Positions 54,574 to 64,000 of a stretch of DNA of 64,000 nt are shown here, piece after piece. Location of the stretch: positions 1 through 64,000 of the forward strand of contig NZ_JACIJE010000005.1 of NCBI RefSeq assembly GCF_014199195.1, written 5' to 3'. Below the pieces are notes generated by a model that saw nothing but the letters and a program-made list of their open reading frames with translations, was not told where the DNA came from and searched no databases. Position numbers and translations under genes: made by a program. Each line of letters starts with the position of its first letter. The stretch's first letter is position 1. The DNA is from Neoroseomonas alkaliterrae. Lineage in GTDB: Bacteria > Pseudomonadota > Alphaproteobacteria > Acetobacterales > Acetobacteraceae.

Positions 54574-55784
54574 CAGGCGGCACGCCGGAGGCTGAAGCGC
54601 GACCACACGGCTTCCAGCGCGGCGACGAGATGATCCATGTCGGCGTCGCTGTGGACCGGGGACGGCGTGATGCGCAGCCGTTCCGTGCCGCGGGGCACCG
54701 TGGGGTAGTTGATCGGCTGGACATAGACGCCGTGCTCGTCGAGCAGAAGGTCGCTGATCGTCTTGCACAGCACCGGGTCGTAGACCATCACCGGCACGAT
54801 GTGGCTGGTGTTGTCCAGGTGCGGGACGCCGATGGCATCGAGGCGGCGGCGCAGGGTCGCGGCGCGTTCATGCAGGCGTTCGCGCTCCACATTCGACTGC
54901 CGCAGGTGCTGGATCGCCGCCCGCGCTCCGGCCGCGACGGCGGGCGGCAGGGCGGTCGAGAAGATGAAGCCGGAGGCGAAGGAGCGCACGAAGTCGCACA
55001 TCGCGGCGGAGCCGGCGATGTAGCCGCCGATCACGCCGAAGGCCTTGGCGAGCGTGCCCTCGATGACGGTCAGGCGATGCGACACGCCGTCGCGCTCGGT
55101 CACGCCGCCGCCGGTCGGGCCGTAGAGGCCCACGCCATGAACCTCGTCGCAGTAGGTCATGGCGCCGAATTCCTCCGCGACATCGCAGATGTCCGCGATG
55201 GGCGCGATGTCGCCGTCCATCGAATAGACGCTTTCGAAGGCGACCAGCTTCGGTGCCCGCGGATCGAGTTCGGAGAGCACGCGGCGAAGATCGGCGACGT
55301 CATTGTGGCGGAACAGCCGCCGCTCGGCGCGCGAATGGCGCATGCCCTCGATCATGGAGGCATGGTTCATCTCGTCCGAGACGATGACGCAGCCGGGGAT
55401 TCGCGAGGCGAGCGTGGACAGCGACGCCCAGTTCGACATGTAGCCGGAGTTGAACAGCAGCGCCGCCTCGGTGCCATGCAGCGAGGCGAGCTCGCGCTCG
55501 AGCAGCACGTGCTCGTGGCTCGTGCCCGAGATGTTCCGCGTGCCGCCAGCGCCAGCGCCGTAGCGGTCCAGCGCCTCGTGCATCGCTGCGAGCACCTTGG
55601 GATGCTGCCCCATGCCGAGATAGTCGTTCGAGCACCAGACGGTGACCTCGCGCGTGCCGCCGCCGTCGTGGCGGATGGCGCGCGGATAGGCGCCCGCCTG
55701 GCGCTCGAGGTCGGCGAAGACCCGGTAGCGACCCTCCCGGCGGAGCCCGTCGAGGGCGGAACGGAAGAAGGCTTCGTAGTTCAT
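54573..55784 (-). CDS. hemA: 5-aminolevulinate synthase
   Basis: A 403-residue PLP enzyme joining glycine and succinyl-CoA, the first step of tetrapyrrole synthesis by the Shemin route. [13 protein letters not shown] is near 50, [15 protein letters not shown] near 76, and the PLP Lys247 lies in [28 protein letters not shown] is near 211 and the C-terminal [18 protein letters not shown] is typical. Its place inside the photosynthesis operon ties ALA supply to bacteriochlorophyll demand. Confidence 0.96.
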   Translation of the reverse strand: MNYEAFFRSALDGLRREGRYRVFADLERQAGAYPRAIRHDGGGTREVTVWCSNDYLGMGQHPKVLAAMHEALDRYGAGAGGTRNISGTSHEHVLLERELASLHGTEAALLFNSGYMSNWASLSTLASRIPGCVIVSDEMNHASMIEGMRHSRAERRLFRHNDVADLRRVLSELDPRAPKLVAFESVYSMDGDIAPIADICDVAEEFGAMTYCDEVHGVGLYGPTGGGVTERDGVSHRLTVIEGTLAKAFGVIGGYIAGSAAMCDFVRSFASGFIFSTALPPAVAAGARAAIQHLRQSNVERERLHERAATLRRRLDAIGVPHLDNTSHIVPVMVYDPVLCKTISDLLLDEHGVYVQPINYPTVPRGTERLRITPSPVHSDADMDHLVAALEAVWSRFSLRRAA

Positions 55785-55897
55785 GTCGGTTCTCCCCGGG
55801 TCACGGGCTGCGCCATGAGAGGACGGCGATCGCGCAGGCGCGGCGCGACGTCGTGGTTCTGGGCCGTGCGGCGCCCTGAGTCATTGACGCAGGTCAT
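55781..55897 (-). CDS. 38-residue ORF coupled to both puhE and hemA
   Basis: An ATG at 55897 overlaps the puhE stop (ATGA), and the ORF's own TGA overlaps the hemA ATG (ATGA). The 38-residue product is basic and polar, starting [10 protein letters not shown] and ending TRGEPT, with no membrane segment or known motif. Overlap at both ends suggests it is translated and passes ribosomes to hemA, whose GGGGAGAACC site lies inside its last codons. It may have no function as a peptide. Confidence 0.45.
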   Translation of the reverse strand: MTCVNDSGRRTAQNHDVAPRLRDRRPLMAQPVTRGEPT

Positions 55898-56964
55898 GCC
55901 GGCACCGGCGCGAGACAGGCATCGAGGGCGGCCCGGAGCCGGACCACATCCAGCCTTGGGCCGACGGCGACGACATGCGGCGCGAGCCCGCGCTCGGGCG
56001 CGAGACGCTCGACCGACGACCGCCCCTCGGCGATCTGGAAACGCAACCACCCCGTCGTGGCCGGCAGCGTGCCATGCAGTCTCTCGACCCGCCCATAGGC
56101 CCCGTCGGCCACCTCGTCCAGTAGCCGGCCGAGGCGCTCGGCATCGCAGGGCGCGGCCCGGCCCGGCTCCCACGCGGCGCTGCGCCCAGCCGGGATGCGA
56201 TGCGCGGCGCGGCGCTCCATCGCCCAGCGCCACAAGGCCTCGATCCGCAGAGGCAGCATCAGGAACCAGTGCTCGAGTACAGCCAGCGCGGCAAGCGTGC
56301 CGAGAAGGCCGGCGGCAACCACATCGAAGGACGTCGCCCCGGGCGCGAGGGCGCGATGGAACAGCCAGGCGCAGAACAGGGTGCCGGCGGTCACGGAAAA
56401 CGGGAACAGCATGTTCATCGGCCGCGACCGGAAATAGGTGCCGATGTAGCGCAGGTGCTCCGGCAGGAAGGCCCGGCCCGTATTGCGCGCGCCGAGGAAG
56501 ATGTTGAGCTTGGCGCTCTGCCGCATGACCCACAGGATCATGAAGGTCCAGGCGCCGACCTGGTTCGGCTGGCCCCAGCTCAGCGCCAGCACCAGCGCCG
56601 CGCCGAGCAGGATGGCGACCTCGTGCCACAGGATGGCCGCGAGCGCAGCGCCGACCCGGCGGACGCCCCTCGCGCCAGCGGGACAGCCCTCCCGCCGCGG
56701 CCCGGTGATGATGCCGGTCAGGAAGGACAGCTCGATCCATCCCCACACCGCGAGACCGCAGAAGAAGCCGGCATAGGCCGCGGCCGGCGTCGTCTCGCCG
56801 GCCACGAGCCAGAGCCCGGACAGGGCCGCCGCCAGCACCACGGTCGCCCAGGCCATGCTGCGGCGAAAGGTTTCGGGGCGGAGCCGGTCAAGCAGCAGGA
56901 TGACGCCCGTGCTGAACCACCACGCGAAGACCGTCACCAGCACGGGCAGGGCGATGTCGATCAT
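55894..56964 (-). CDS. puhE: photosynthetic complex assembly protein PuhE with CobW-C-like tail
   Basis: A 356-residue protein. Residues 1-245 form a PuhE-type membrane domain with six to seven helices, including WFSTGVILLLDRLRPETFRR, LWHEVAILLGAALVLAL and MRQSAKLNIFLGARNTG. Residues of about 275-352 form an extra soluble domain: GAYGRVERLHGTLPATTGWL, RFQIAEGRSSVERLAP and VVAVGPRLDVVRLRAALDAC. Its strand pattern and end resemble the CobW C-terminal domain. That resemblance is my reading and untested. PuhE influences reaction-centre and bacteriochlorophyll levels. It follows acsF by 25 bp. Confidence 0.9.
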   Translation of the reverse strand: MIDIALPVLVTVFAWWFSTGVILLLDRLRPETFRRSMAWATVVLAAALSGLWLVAGETTPAAAYAGFFCGLAVWGWIELSFLTGIITGPRREGCPAGARGVRRVGAALAAILWHEVAILLGAALVLALSWGQPNQVGAWTFMILWVMRQSAKLNIFLGARNTGRAFLPEHLRYIGTYFRSRPMNMLFPFSVTAGTLFCAWLFHRALAPGATSFDVVAAGLLGTLAALAVLEHWFLMLPLRIEALWRWAMERRAAHRIPAGRSAAWEPGRAAPCDAERLGRLLDEVADGAYGRVERLHGTLPATTGWLRFQIAEGRSSVERLAPERGLAPHVVAVGPRLDVVRLRAALDACLAPVPA

Positions 56965-56989
56965 CGGCGCGGCCCCCGGCCCTTCCCCC

Positions 56990-58105
56990 CTACCAGGCCG
57001 GCGAGAGACGGGCGTCGGCCGGCAGGTCGTGCCGCCGCGGCCGGCGCACCAGCGCGCGCAGGAAGGTCGCAGCCGCCGCGGCCGAGAGCCCGACGCGCCG
57101 CAGGCCGCCGAGAACACCCCCCTTGGCCTTGGCCGCGCCGATCGCCTCGGCGATGCGGTTCAGCCGCTCCATGTCCCTCAGGAAGCCCGGATGATCCACA
57201 TCGAGCGTGGCCGGGAAGACCTGGCGGCAGATCTCCTCGGTGATGCGGAACACGCGCATGTCGTACTCCGTGGCCGTCATGCCGAGCGCCTTGTGGAACT
57301 CCGGGCGCGCGTGGTCGCGCACGAACATCGTGGCGAAGACCGCGAGCTGGAAGAAGCGGCACCACCACAGATTGATCCCCCGCAGGAGCTGCGGATTGGC
57401 GCGCATCAGCAGGGCGAAGGCCTCGCCGTGGCGGAACTCGTCGTTGCACCACTTCTCGAACCACTGGAAGATCGGGTGGAAACGCAGCTCCGGATGCCGC
57501 TCGAACTGGCGGTAGATCGTGATGTAGCGCGCATAGCCGATCTTCTCGCTCAGGTAGGTGGCGTAGAAGATGAACTTCGGCTGGAAGTAGTGGTATTTCT
57601 TCGCCCTGGTCAGGAATCCCAGATCCACGCCGACGCCGATGTCCTTCAGGCTGTCGTTGATGAAGCCCGCATGGCGGCTCTCGTCACGCGCCATGACGGA
57701 GAAGAGCTCCTTCATGTCGGGATTCTTCACGCGCTTCTTGATCTCGGCGTAGAGCACGCATCCCGAGAACTCGGCCGTGACGCTGCTGACGAGGAACTCG
57801 ACCAGTTCCTTCCTCAACCCCTCGGGCAGGGAAGAGAGGTCGAAGCGGTCGAACTCCTCGTTGCGGACGAAGTGCCCCTTGTTGGGATCGGCACGGAACT
57901 CGTCCATCAGCCGGTCCCACTGGGCGCGCAGCGGCTCGACCTGCACGCGGTCCATCGCCGCGAAATCGGTCGTGTAGAAGCGCGGGCTGAGCACCGTCTC
58001 GGTCATGGCCATGCGGGTCGCCTCGGCGCTCGCATGAGATTTCGGGCCCTGATGGACCGAGGCGACGAGGCCCTCGCGGGGGCCGCCGAGGATGCTGGTC
58101 TCCAT
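56990..58105 (-). CDS. acsF: aerobic Mg-protoporphyrin IX monomethyl ester oxidative cyclase AcsF
   Basis: A 371-residue di-iron oxygenase that forms ring E using O2. [19 protein letters not shown] is near 49 and [20 protein letters not shown] near 104. [15 protein letters not shown] near 138 and [20 protein letters not shown] near 217 supply Glu/His metal ligands. The N-terminal 40 residues are variable. It overlaps the small orf105 upstream as TGATG. Its coexistence with bchE allows pigment synthesis across oxygen levels. Confidence 0.96.
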   Translation of the reverse strand: METSILGGPREGLVASVHQGPKSHASAEATRMAMTETVLSPRFYTTDFAAMDRVQVEPLRAQWDRLMDEFRADPNKGHFVRNEEFDRFDLSSLPEGLRKELVEFLVSSVTAEFSGCVLYAEIKKRVKNPDMKELFSVMARDESRHAGFINDSLKDIGVGVDLGFLTRAKKYHYFQPKFIFYATYLSEKIGYARYITIYRQFERHPELRFHPIFQWFEKWCNDEFRHGEAFALLMRANPQLLRGINLWWCRFFQLAVFATMFVRDHARPEFHKALGMTATEYDMRVFRITEEICRQVFPATLDVDHPGFLRDMERLNRIAEAIGAAKAKGGVLGGLRRVGLSAAAAATFLRALVRRPRRHDLPADARLSPAW

Positions 58106-58422
58106 CACGCGGCCTCCTTCGGCTCGAAGCCGCAGTGATAGAGTTCCGTGAGCTCGAAGATCGCGACCCATTGCGTCCAGAGCCGCGTCAGCGGTCCGGC
58201 GCGATAGACGGTGGCCGAGGTCTGGAAGCTCAGCTTGTCCCCGAAGGCGACGTGATCGGGGGCACCATGCACCACGACGCGGTCACCCGGACGCAGCTCG
58301 ACCCCTTCGGGCACCGCATAGGCGTGGAAACTGTCGAAGCTGCGCTCGATCTCCACCGTGCAGGGAACCTCGAGCGTCGCCGTTCCGCCCAGCCAGGCCG
58401 GCCAGGTCCTTTCCTTGGTCAT
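58105..58422 (-). CDS. conserved small protein between puhC and acsF, unknown function
   Basis: A 105-residue soluble, beta-rich protein with no signal or helix anchor. [20 protein letters not shown] and [19 protein letters not shown] suggest a small barrel, and the C-terminal [20 protein letters not shown] ends in a Cys next to His. It overlaps puhC (ATGA) and acsF (TGATG). The position directly before the cyclase makes an accessory role for AcsF or RC assembly possible, by inference only. Confidence 0.75.
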   Translation of the reverse strand: MTKERTWPAWLGGTATLEVPCTVEIERSFDSFHAYAVPEGVELRPGDRVVVHGAPDHVAFGDKLSFQTSATVYRAGPLTRLWTQWVAIFELTELYHCGFEPKEAA

Positions 58423-58874
58423 TTGTCATTCTCCCCGCGTTGCAGGAGGCGCAGGAACGCCTCCGCGTTTGTCTGGCCGAAGGCCAGAAGGTCGAGCCGC
58501 CGGCCGGTCGCCGGGTCGTCGAGCGTGAGCCGTCCGTCGCTCCAGGCGGTCAGAAGGAAGGGCGCCTCGGGACCGATGCCGCGGAGGCGACGATCGCGCG
58601 CAAGGCCGCGCAGCGTGCCGCGCATGAAGCCATCCTCGCCCGGCGGCATCACGAAGACGGCGCGGCCATCGCGCCCATCGCGGATCAGCACCGAGCCATC
58701 CCCGGCATCCTGGGCGGTGAAGCTGCGAACCGCCTGCGCCTGAGCGCCGGACTGCTCGGGCGAGCGCAACCCTCCGACCGGGGCGACGGTAAGCGCGACC
58801 AGACCCAGCATGGCGACGCCCACCCAGAGGACCGGACCACGGGGAAAGACGTCGTTGCGGATGGCGCGCGACAT
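58419..58874 (-). CDS. puhC: photosynthetic complex assembly protein PuhC
   Basis: A 151-residue protein with one N-terminal membrane anchor (VLWVGVAMLGLVALTVAP at 15-32) and a periplasmic domain with RSFTAQDAGDGSVLIRDGRD near 50 and LLAFGQTNAEAFLRLLQRG at the end. PuhC homologues help organise LH1 around the reaction centre. It lies 12 bp after puhB and overlaps orf105 by ATGA. Confidence 0.88.
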   Translation of the reverse strand: MSRAIRNDVFPRGPVLWVGVAMLGLVALTVAPVGGLRSPEQSGAQAQAVRSFTAQDAGDGSVLIRDGRDGRAVFVMPPGEDGFMRGTLRGLARDRRLRGIGPEAPFLLTAWSDGRLTLDDPATGRRLDLLAFGQTNAEAFLRLLQRGENDK

Positions 58875-58886
58875 GACAGCGTCTCC

Positions 58887-59561
58887 TCAGGCCATGGCCT
58901 CGGCACCCGCCTTGGCGGGGCGGCGGGCCGCCTCGGGCAGCGCAGGCACGGGCAAGGCGCTCGCCGCGGCCAGCGCGCGGCCCAGGATCTGCGCCACCGC
59001 CTCGGCATCGGCGAGGCCGCGCAGCATCGGCTCAGGCCTCGCGAAGCGCCACGGGCGCAGATGCGGCCAGAGCATGATCCAGGATACCCGCTGCCCAGGC
59101 GCCATGCGAAGCGCGATGTCTCCGCTGCCGTCCGGCTGCCGCGCGAGCGACGCCGCCTCGATCAGCGCGAAGGGCAGGTTGATCGTCACCGGCAACGCCA
59201 CGCCGACACGCATCACCACGCGGCGCGTGGTGATGGAATAGACCGTGACGCGCGCGGCGATCCAGGCATAGAAGGCCAGGAAGCCGATCGGCACGGCGCC
59301 GAGCGCGATGAGCAGCGCGGCGCCGGCCGCAATGTCGGCGGCGCTGCCGCCGTCTGCCGCGATCGTCGCGCCGCGCCACACCGCCAGCAGGAGGAAATAG
59401 GCCGCGATCCCGCGCAGATGCAGCGCGCGGCGCGCGAGCAGCCGCCACGCCGGGCGACCCTGCCACAGCAGCGTCTCGCCTTCGGGCAGGCGGCCGGGCA
59501 GGCCCGGAACGGGCTCGAGCCCGTGCTCGGTCACGATGGGGCGGGGCGCGGCGTCCGTCAC
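58887..59561 (-). CDS. puhB: photosynthetic complex assembly protein PuhB
   Basis: A 224-residue membrane protein with a bacterial PH-like domain. GLPGRLPEGETLLWQGRPAW is near 20, two close helices follow (GIAAYFLLLAVW and ALLIALGAVPIGFLAFYAWI), then VYSITTRRVVMRVGVALPVT near 107. The start is a GTG overlapping the puhA stop (GTGA). PuhB acts in reaction-centre assembly in other purple bacteria. Confidence 0.9.
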   Translation of the reverse strand: MTDAAPRPIVTEHGLEPVPGLPGRLPEGETLLWQGRPAWRLLARRALHLRGIAAYFLLLAVWRGATIAADGGSAADIAAGAALLIALGAVPIGFLAFYAWIAARVTVYSITTRRVVMRVGVALPVTINLPFALIEAASLARQPDGSGDIALRMAPGQRVSWIMLWPHLRPWRFARPEPMLRGLADAEAVAQILGRALAAASALPVPALPEAARRPAKAGAEAMA

Positions 59562-60340
59562 AGCAAGGGCTCGCTGCGCTCGGGCGTGGCATGCAGGTGG
59601 CCGCCGCCGAAGTAGCCCGAAATTCGGTCCTCCTCCCGCAGCGTCACCTCGTCGGGCTTCGCGATGCCGGGCGCGGCGGCGAGTTGCGCGGCCGTGACCG
59701 AGACCACGCGCACGTCGCCATCGTCGTTCACGGTGGCGAGGAACATGGGCACCAGCACGCGCCGCCCGGACGGGGTCTCGACCTCGATGTAGCGCAGGAT
59801 CGCTTCGGAACGATCCACCCAGAGGTCCACGACGCGGCCCGCCGTCTCGCCATCGAGCGTGACGACTGCCCGCCCGCGCGGATCCGGGTCCTCGGCCGCG
59901 ATCGTCCAGCCGCCCGACGCGCGGAGCGGCACGATCTTCGGCAGGTTGTCGTCGAAGGCGAGGTCCGGCTCCTCCGCCCGAAGCGAATAGGAGGCGGCGC
60001 CGATCCCGTCCTGCATCGGATCGCCCGTGGGCGTGATGGGCGTGCCGTTGTAGGGATCCTCCACCGCAAGCCCCGTCAGGTCGCGCTCCGGCTGCTGGCC
60101 CTGCACGATCGTCTTGCCGTGCGGATGATGCAGCAGGAAGGTCTTGGGGGGCGGCGTCTCCGGGAAGCCGTGGATGGTTCCGAAGTTCGGCCGGTCGGAA
60201 CGGTCGGAGACGAGCGGATAGCCTTCCCGCTTGTTCTCGCGGTGCAGGTAGAAGATCAGCCCCGCGAAGAAGGCGAAGAACAGGTAGAGCGACAGCGCCG
60301 CGAGATCCAGGAAGACCGGGGTGGGTGGTGGCGTGGGCAT
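59558..60340 (-). CDS. puhA: photosynthetic reaction centre subunit H
   Basis: A 260-residue subunit with a single helix (FLDLAALSLYLFFAFFAGLI at 10-29) followed by YLHRENKREGYPL and a cytoplasmic PRC-barrel domain. FLLHHPHGKTIVQGQQ is near 68, and DPYNGTPITPTGDPMQDGIG near 95 and GTVVDLWVDRSE-like GRVVDLWVDRSEAILRYIEV near 168 are standard. It caps the L and M subunits and guides proton delivery to QB. It lies 21 bp after lhaA. Confidence 0.97.
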   Translation of the reverse strand: MPTPPPTPVFLDLAALSLYLFFAFFAGLIFYLHRENKREGYPLVSDRSDRPNFGTIHGFPETPPPKTFLLHHPHGKTIVQGQQPERDLTGLAVEDPYNGTPITPTGDPMQDGIGAASYSLRAEEPDLAFDDNLPKIVPLRASGGWTIAAEDPDPRGRAVVTLDGETAGRVVDLWVDRSEAILRYIEVETPSGRRVLVPMFLATVNDDGDVRVVSVTAAQLAAAPGIAKPDEVTLREEDRISGYFGGGHLHATPERSEPLL

Positions 60341-60361
60341 GATGGCCTCCGCGTCCAGGGG

Positions 60362-61792
60362 TCAGACCGATGCCGGGCCGGCGACGCCGGTCCGGGTAGT
60401 CGCAGTCGGCCGCACTCGGGCGATCAAGGGACCCACGGCGGCAATGGCGGCGAAGAGAAGCGCGATCTCGAAGGCATAGACGACGACGTAGCCCGTGGCC
60501 GGCCCGTCGAGGCCAGCGCCGAGGAGGCCGGCCGAGGTGGCCAGGGTGACGCCATCGCGGAACGCACCGCCAAGAGCCATCGCCGCTCCGCCGCAGGTCG
60601 CCTGCACGGCGCCCCAAAGGCCGAGCGCCAGCCCGATCTTGTCCGGCGGCGCGGCGCGCATGCAGGCAGTCAGCGTCGCATGCCCGAACAGCCCCGCCCC
60701 CAGCCCGATGATCGCGGTCCCCAGCGCGAACAGCGGCGCCGACGAAACCGGCGCAGCGAAGATGATCAGCGCGAAGCCCAGGATGCCGGTGAGCGGGCCG
60801 TATCCCATGATGCGATAGGTGTCCGCGCCGCGCGACAGCGCGCGCGCCGCCACGACGAAGCCCGCGATGCCGCCCCCGGCCATGAGCGCCGTCAGCCCGG
60901 TCGTGGCACCGACGCCGAGGCCGAGCACTTGGCCGCCATAGGGCTCGAGCAGCACGTCCTGCATCGCGAAACCCGCCGTGCCGAGGCCCGTCGCCACCAG
61001 CCGCCGCGTCCATGGCCCCTGCCTGCGCATGATGCGGAAGCTCTCGAGGAAGCGCGGGTCGCCCTCCTTCAACCCCGTGGTGCGGCTCGGGTCGAGCGCC
61101 TCCTGCTTCCAGACGGCGATGAAGTTCAGCACCAGCGTCGCCGCTGCCACGCCCTGGATGAGCTGGATCAGGCGGAGCTGGCTGAAATCGGCCAGCAGCA
61201 GCCCGAAAACCATGGCCGAGGCCACCATGCCGACCAGCAGCATGGTCGAGAGAAGCGCGACCACATTGGGCTGCGCCCGCTCCGGCACGAGATCCGTGGC
61301 GAGCGCGAGGCCGACCGTCTGCGTCGTGTGAAGCCCGGCACCGACCATCAGGAAAGCGATCGCCGCGCAGAGCTGCGCCACCCAGTCCGGCGCCCAGGTG
61401 TCCCCGGACAGGATGATGAGCGCGAAGGGCATCATGGCGAGGCCGCCGAACTGGATAACGGTCCCGAGCCAGAAATACGGCACGCGCCGCCAACCCAGAA
61501 CCGAGCGGTAGGTGTCCGAGCGGAAGCCGATCAGGGCGCGCAAAGGCGCGAAGACCAGCGGCAACGCGACCATCACGGCCACCAGCGTGGCCGAGACCCC
61601 AAGTTCCACGATCATCACGCGGTTCAGCGTGCCGATCAGAAGCACCGCCGACATGCCGCAGGAAATCTGGAACAGCGACAGCCGCATCAGTCGCGACATA
61701 GGCAGCTCGCCCGTCACGGCATCGGCGAAGGGCAGGAGGTCGTTGCCGACCTTCGTCCATACACGGGCGATGCGGGCGTTGATGCCGGTCAT
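60362..61792 (-). CDS. lhaA: LH1 assembly factor LhaA (BCD/PucC-family MFS protein)
   Basis: A 476-residue protein with about twelve membrane helices. RLMRLSLFQISCGMSAVLLI is near 33, NRVMIVELGV near 57, and PLRALIGFRSDTYRSVLGWR near 84 is the family loop. AMQDVLLEPYGGQVLGLGVG is near 279. Members are needed for LH1 assembly and may deliver bacteriochlorophyll. The start overlaps the bchM stop (ATGA). It stands directly upstream of puhA as in many purple bacteria. Confidence 0.95.
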   Translation of the reverse strand: MTGINARIARVWTKVGNDLLPFADAVTGELPMSRLMRLSLFQISCGMSAVLLIGTLNRVMIVELGVSATLVAVMVALPLVFAPLRALIGFRSDTYRSVLGWRRVPYFWLGTVIQFGGLAMMPFALIILSGDTWAPDWVAQLCAAIAFLMVGAGLHTTQTVGLALATDLVPERAQPNVVALLSTMLLVGMVASAMVFGLLLADFSQLRLIQLIQGVAAATLVLNFIAVWKQEALDPSRTTGLKEGDPRFLESFRIMRRQGPWTRRLVATGLGTAGFAMQDVLLEPYGGQVLGLGVGATTGLTALMAGGGIAGFVVAARALSRGADTYRIMGYGPLTGILGFALIIFAAPVSSAPLFALGTAIIGLGAGLFGHATLTACMRAAPPDKIGLALGLWGAVQATCGGAAMALGGAFRDGVTLATSAGLLGAGLDGPATGYVVVYAFEIALLFAAIAAVGPLIARVRPTATTRTGVAGPASV

Positions 61793-62484
61793 GGCCGCAG
61801 CAACTCCAGTCCCTGCGAGGTGTAGAAGCCCTTCGCAACCCTGCGGCTGCGCCCCGGTTCGAAGGCCGCCAGACCCGGCTCGCACGCAATCAGCCGGCGC
61901 AGCGCGGCCTCGCCGACCGGCTCTATCGCCGGCGCCCGATCCCCCCGAGGAAACGCACGCCCGAGAAAATGCATCCCGGCAAGCAGGGGCGTGCGGGGTG
62001 CAAAGGTGAAGAGGATCGAACGCCGCACACGCGGGGCAAGGCCGGCCAGAGCCTTCACGGCGTCCGTGGCGCGGTAGTGGATCAGGCTGTCCATCGCCAC
62101 GACGTGGTCGAAGCTCCCAAGGCCCGGGTCGAGCATGTCACCGACCTCGAAGCGCAAGCCGCGCACGCCGTCTCCAACGCGCTCGCGCGCCACCTCCACC
62201 AGCGAGCGCGAGACATCGATCGCCAGCACCTCGGCGCCGCGCCGCGCGGCCTCCAGCGCCAGCGCCCCGGTGCCGCATCCGGCATCGAGCAGCCGGAGGC
62301 CGCGCATGTCCTGCGGCAACCAGCCGAGAAGCGTGGTGCGCATCGCCTCGCGCCCCGCGCGCACCGTCGCCCGGATGGCGGAAACGGGTGCATCCGAGGT
62401 CAGCCGCGCCCAGGCCTCCGCCGCCGTGCGGTCGAAATAGGTCTCGATCTCGCCGCGGCGCGCGGCCCAACTGCCCGAGTTCAT
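61789..62484 (-). CDS. bchM: magnesium protoporphyrin IX methyltransferase BchM
   Basis: A 231-residue SAM-dependent enzyme methylating the C13 propionate. RRGEIETYFDRTAAEAWARL is the N-terminal signature and LRLLDAGCGTGALALEAARR near 63 is the SAM site. MDSLIHYRATDAVKAL is near 128, and RVAKGFYTSQGLELLRP at the end matches BchM. The start at 62484 lies 1 bp after the bchL stop. A longer frame inside bchL is rejected. Confidence 0.95.
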   Translation of the reverse strand: MNSGSWAARRGEIETYFDRTAAEAWARLTSDAPVSAIRATVRAGREAMRTTLLGWLPQDMRGLRLLDAGCGTGALALEAARRGAEVLAIDVSRSLVEVARERVGDGVRGLRFEVGDMLDPGLGSFDHVVAMDSLIHYRATDAVKALAGLAPRVRRSILFTFAPRTPLLAGMHFLGRAFPRGDRAPAIEPVGEAALRRLIACEPGLAAFEPGRSRRVAKGFYTSQGLELLRP

Positions 62485-62485
62485 C

Positions 62486-64000
<1,515 letters not shown>

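Noticed and set aside
58887-61889. 1000-codon minus-strand frame covering puhB and out-of-frame puhA/lhaA
   Set aside because: Only the last 224 codons match PuhB. The rest overlaps puhA and lhaA in another frame.

Overview
The window is a high-GC alphaproteobacterial chromosome segment from an anoxygenic phototroph. Gene content points to Rhodospirillales, most likely an Acetobacteraceae member of the Roseomonas type. The clues are the recJ-glpX-hom-alaC block, TctC-type solute receptors, class I PHA synthase and a type-2 (pufLMC) reaction centre. This assignment is inference from gene content, not a database result.

Layout. (1) 1-5.6 kb: the end of an unidentified gene, tRNA-Glu(UUC), and a minus-strand housekeeping block recJ-glpX-hom-alaC. 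(2) 5.7-14.8 kb: a Pro-rich lipoprotein, phaC, a tandem pair of paralogous lipoproteins, a ketopantoate-reductase-like gene coupled to an acyl-CoA synthetase, a gamma-carbonic anhydrase, argC, and rplM-rpsI with a visible promoter and terminator. (3) 15-26.2 kb: catabolic and transport genes: a TctC receptor, VOC protein, IlvD/Edd dehydratase, NAD-binding protein, M20 amidohydrolase, peptide-type ABC receptor, quinone oxidoreductase, D-aminoacylase and an alpha/beta hydrolase. (4) 26.3-35.4 kb: a carotenoid block holding a GMC oxidoreductase coupled to crtC, a coupled P450 and ATP-grasp pair, a membrane protein with crtD, and crtI. (5) 35.4-64 kb: a continuous minus-strand photosynthesis superoperon. 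In order of transcription it is bchH(partial)-bchL-bchM-lhaA-puhA-puhB-puhC-orf105-acsF-puhE-orf38-hemA-bchI-bchD-bchO-DUF3422-crtB-bchE-bchJ-crtE-crtF-bchC-bchX-bchY-bchZ-pufB-pufA-pufL-pufM-pufC, followed by a terminator and crtI.

How it works together. HemA makes ALA. BchH, BchI and BchD with BchO insert Mg. BchM methylates, and AcsF (oxygen-dependent) and BchE (anaerobic radical SAM) both close ring E. BchL and BchXYZ reduce the macrocycle and BchC oxidises the side chain. CrtE, CrtB, CrtI, CrtC, CrtD and CrtF form a spirilloxanthin/spheroidene-type carotenoid pathway. PufBA is LH1, PufLM with PuhA is the reaction centre, and PufC is its tetraheme donor. LhaA, PuhB, PuhC and PuhE assemble the complexes. 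Almost all junctions are ATGA/GTGA/TGATG overlaps or gaps of a few bases.

The regulatory signal is clear. PpsR/CrtJ-type palindromes (TGTCA-N8-TGACA) precede bchE, crtE and bchC. The first two straddle the stop codon of the preceding gene and sit at exactly the same distance from the next start codon. The same half-sites occur everted (TTGACA-N8-TGTCAA) in the divergent promoter region between the P450 and the crtD-side gene. The most novel-looking content is the P450/ATP-grasp pair in the carotenoid block, a CobW-C-like tail on PuhE, tiny coupled ORFs at puhE/hemA and bchZ/pufB, a Cys-pair LH1 alpha tail, and a terminator immediately upstream of crtI.
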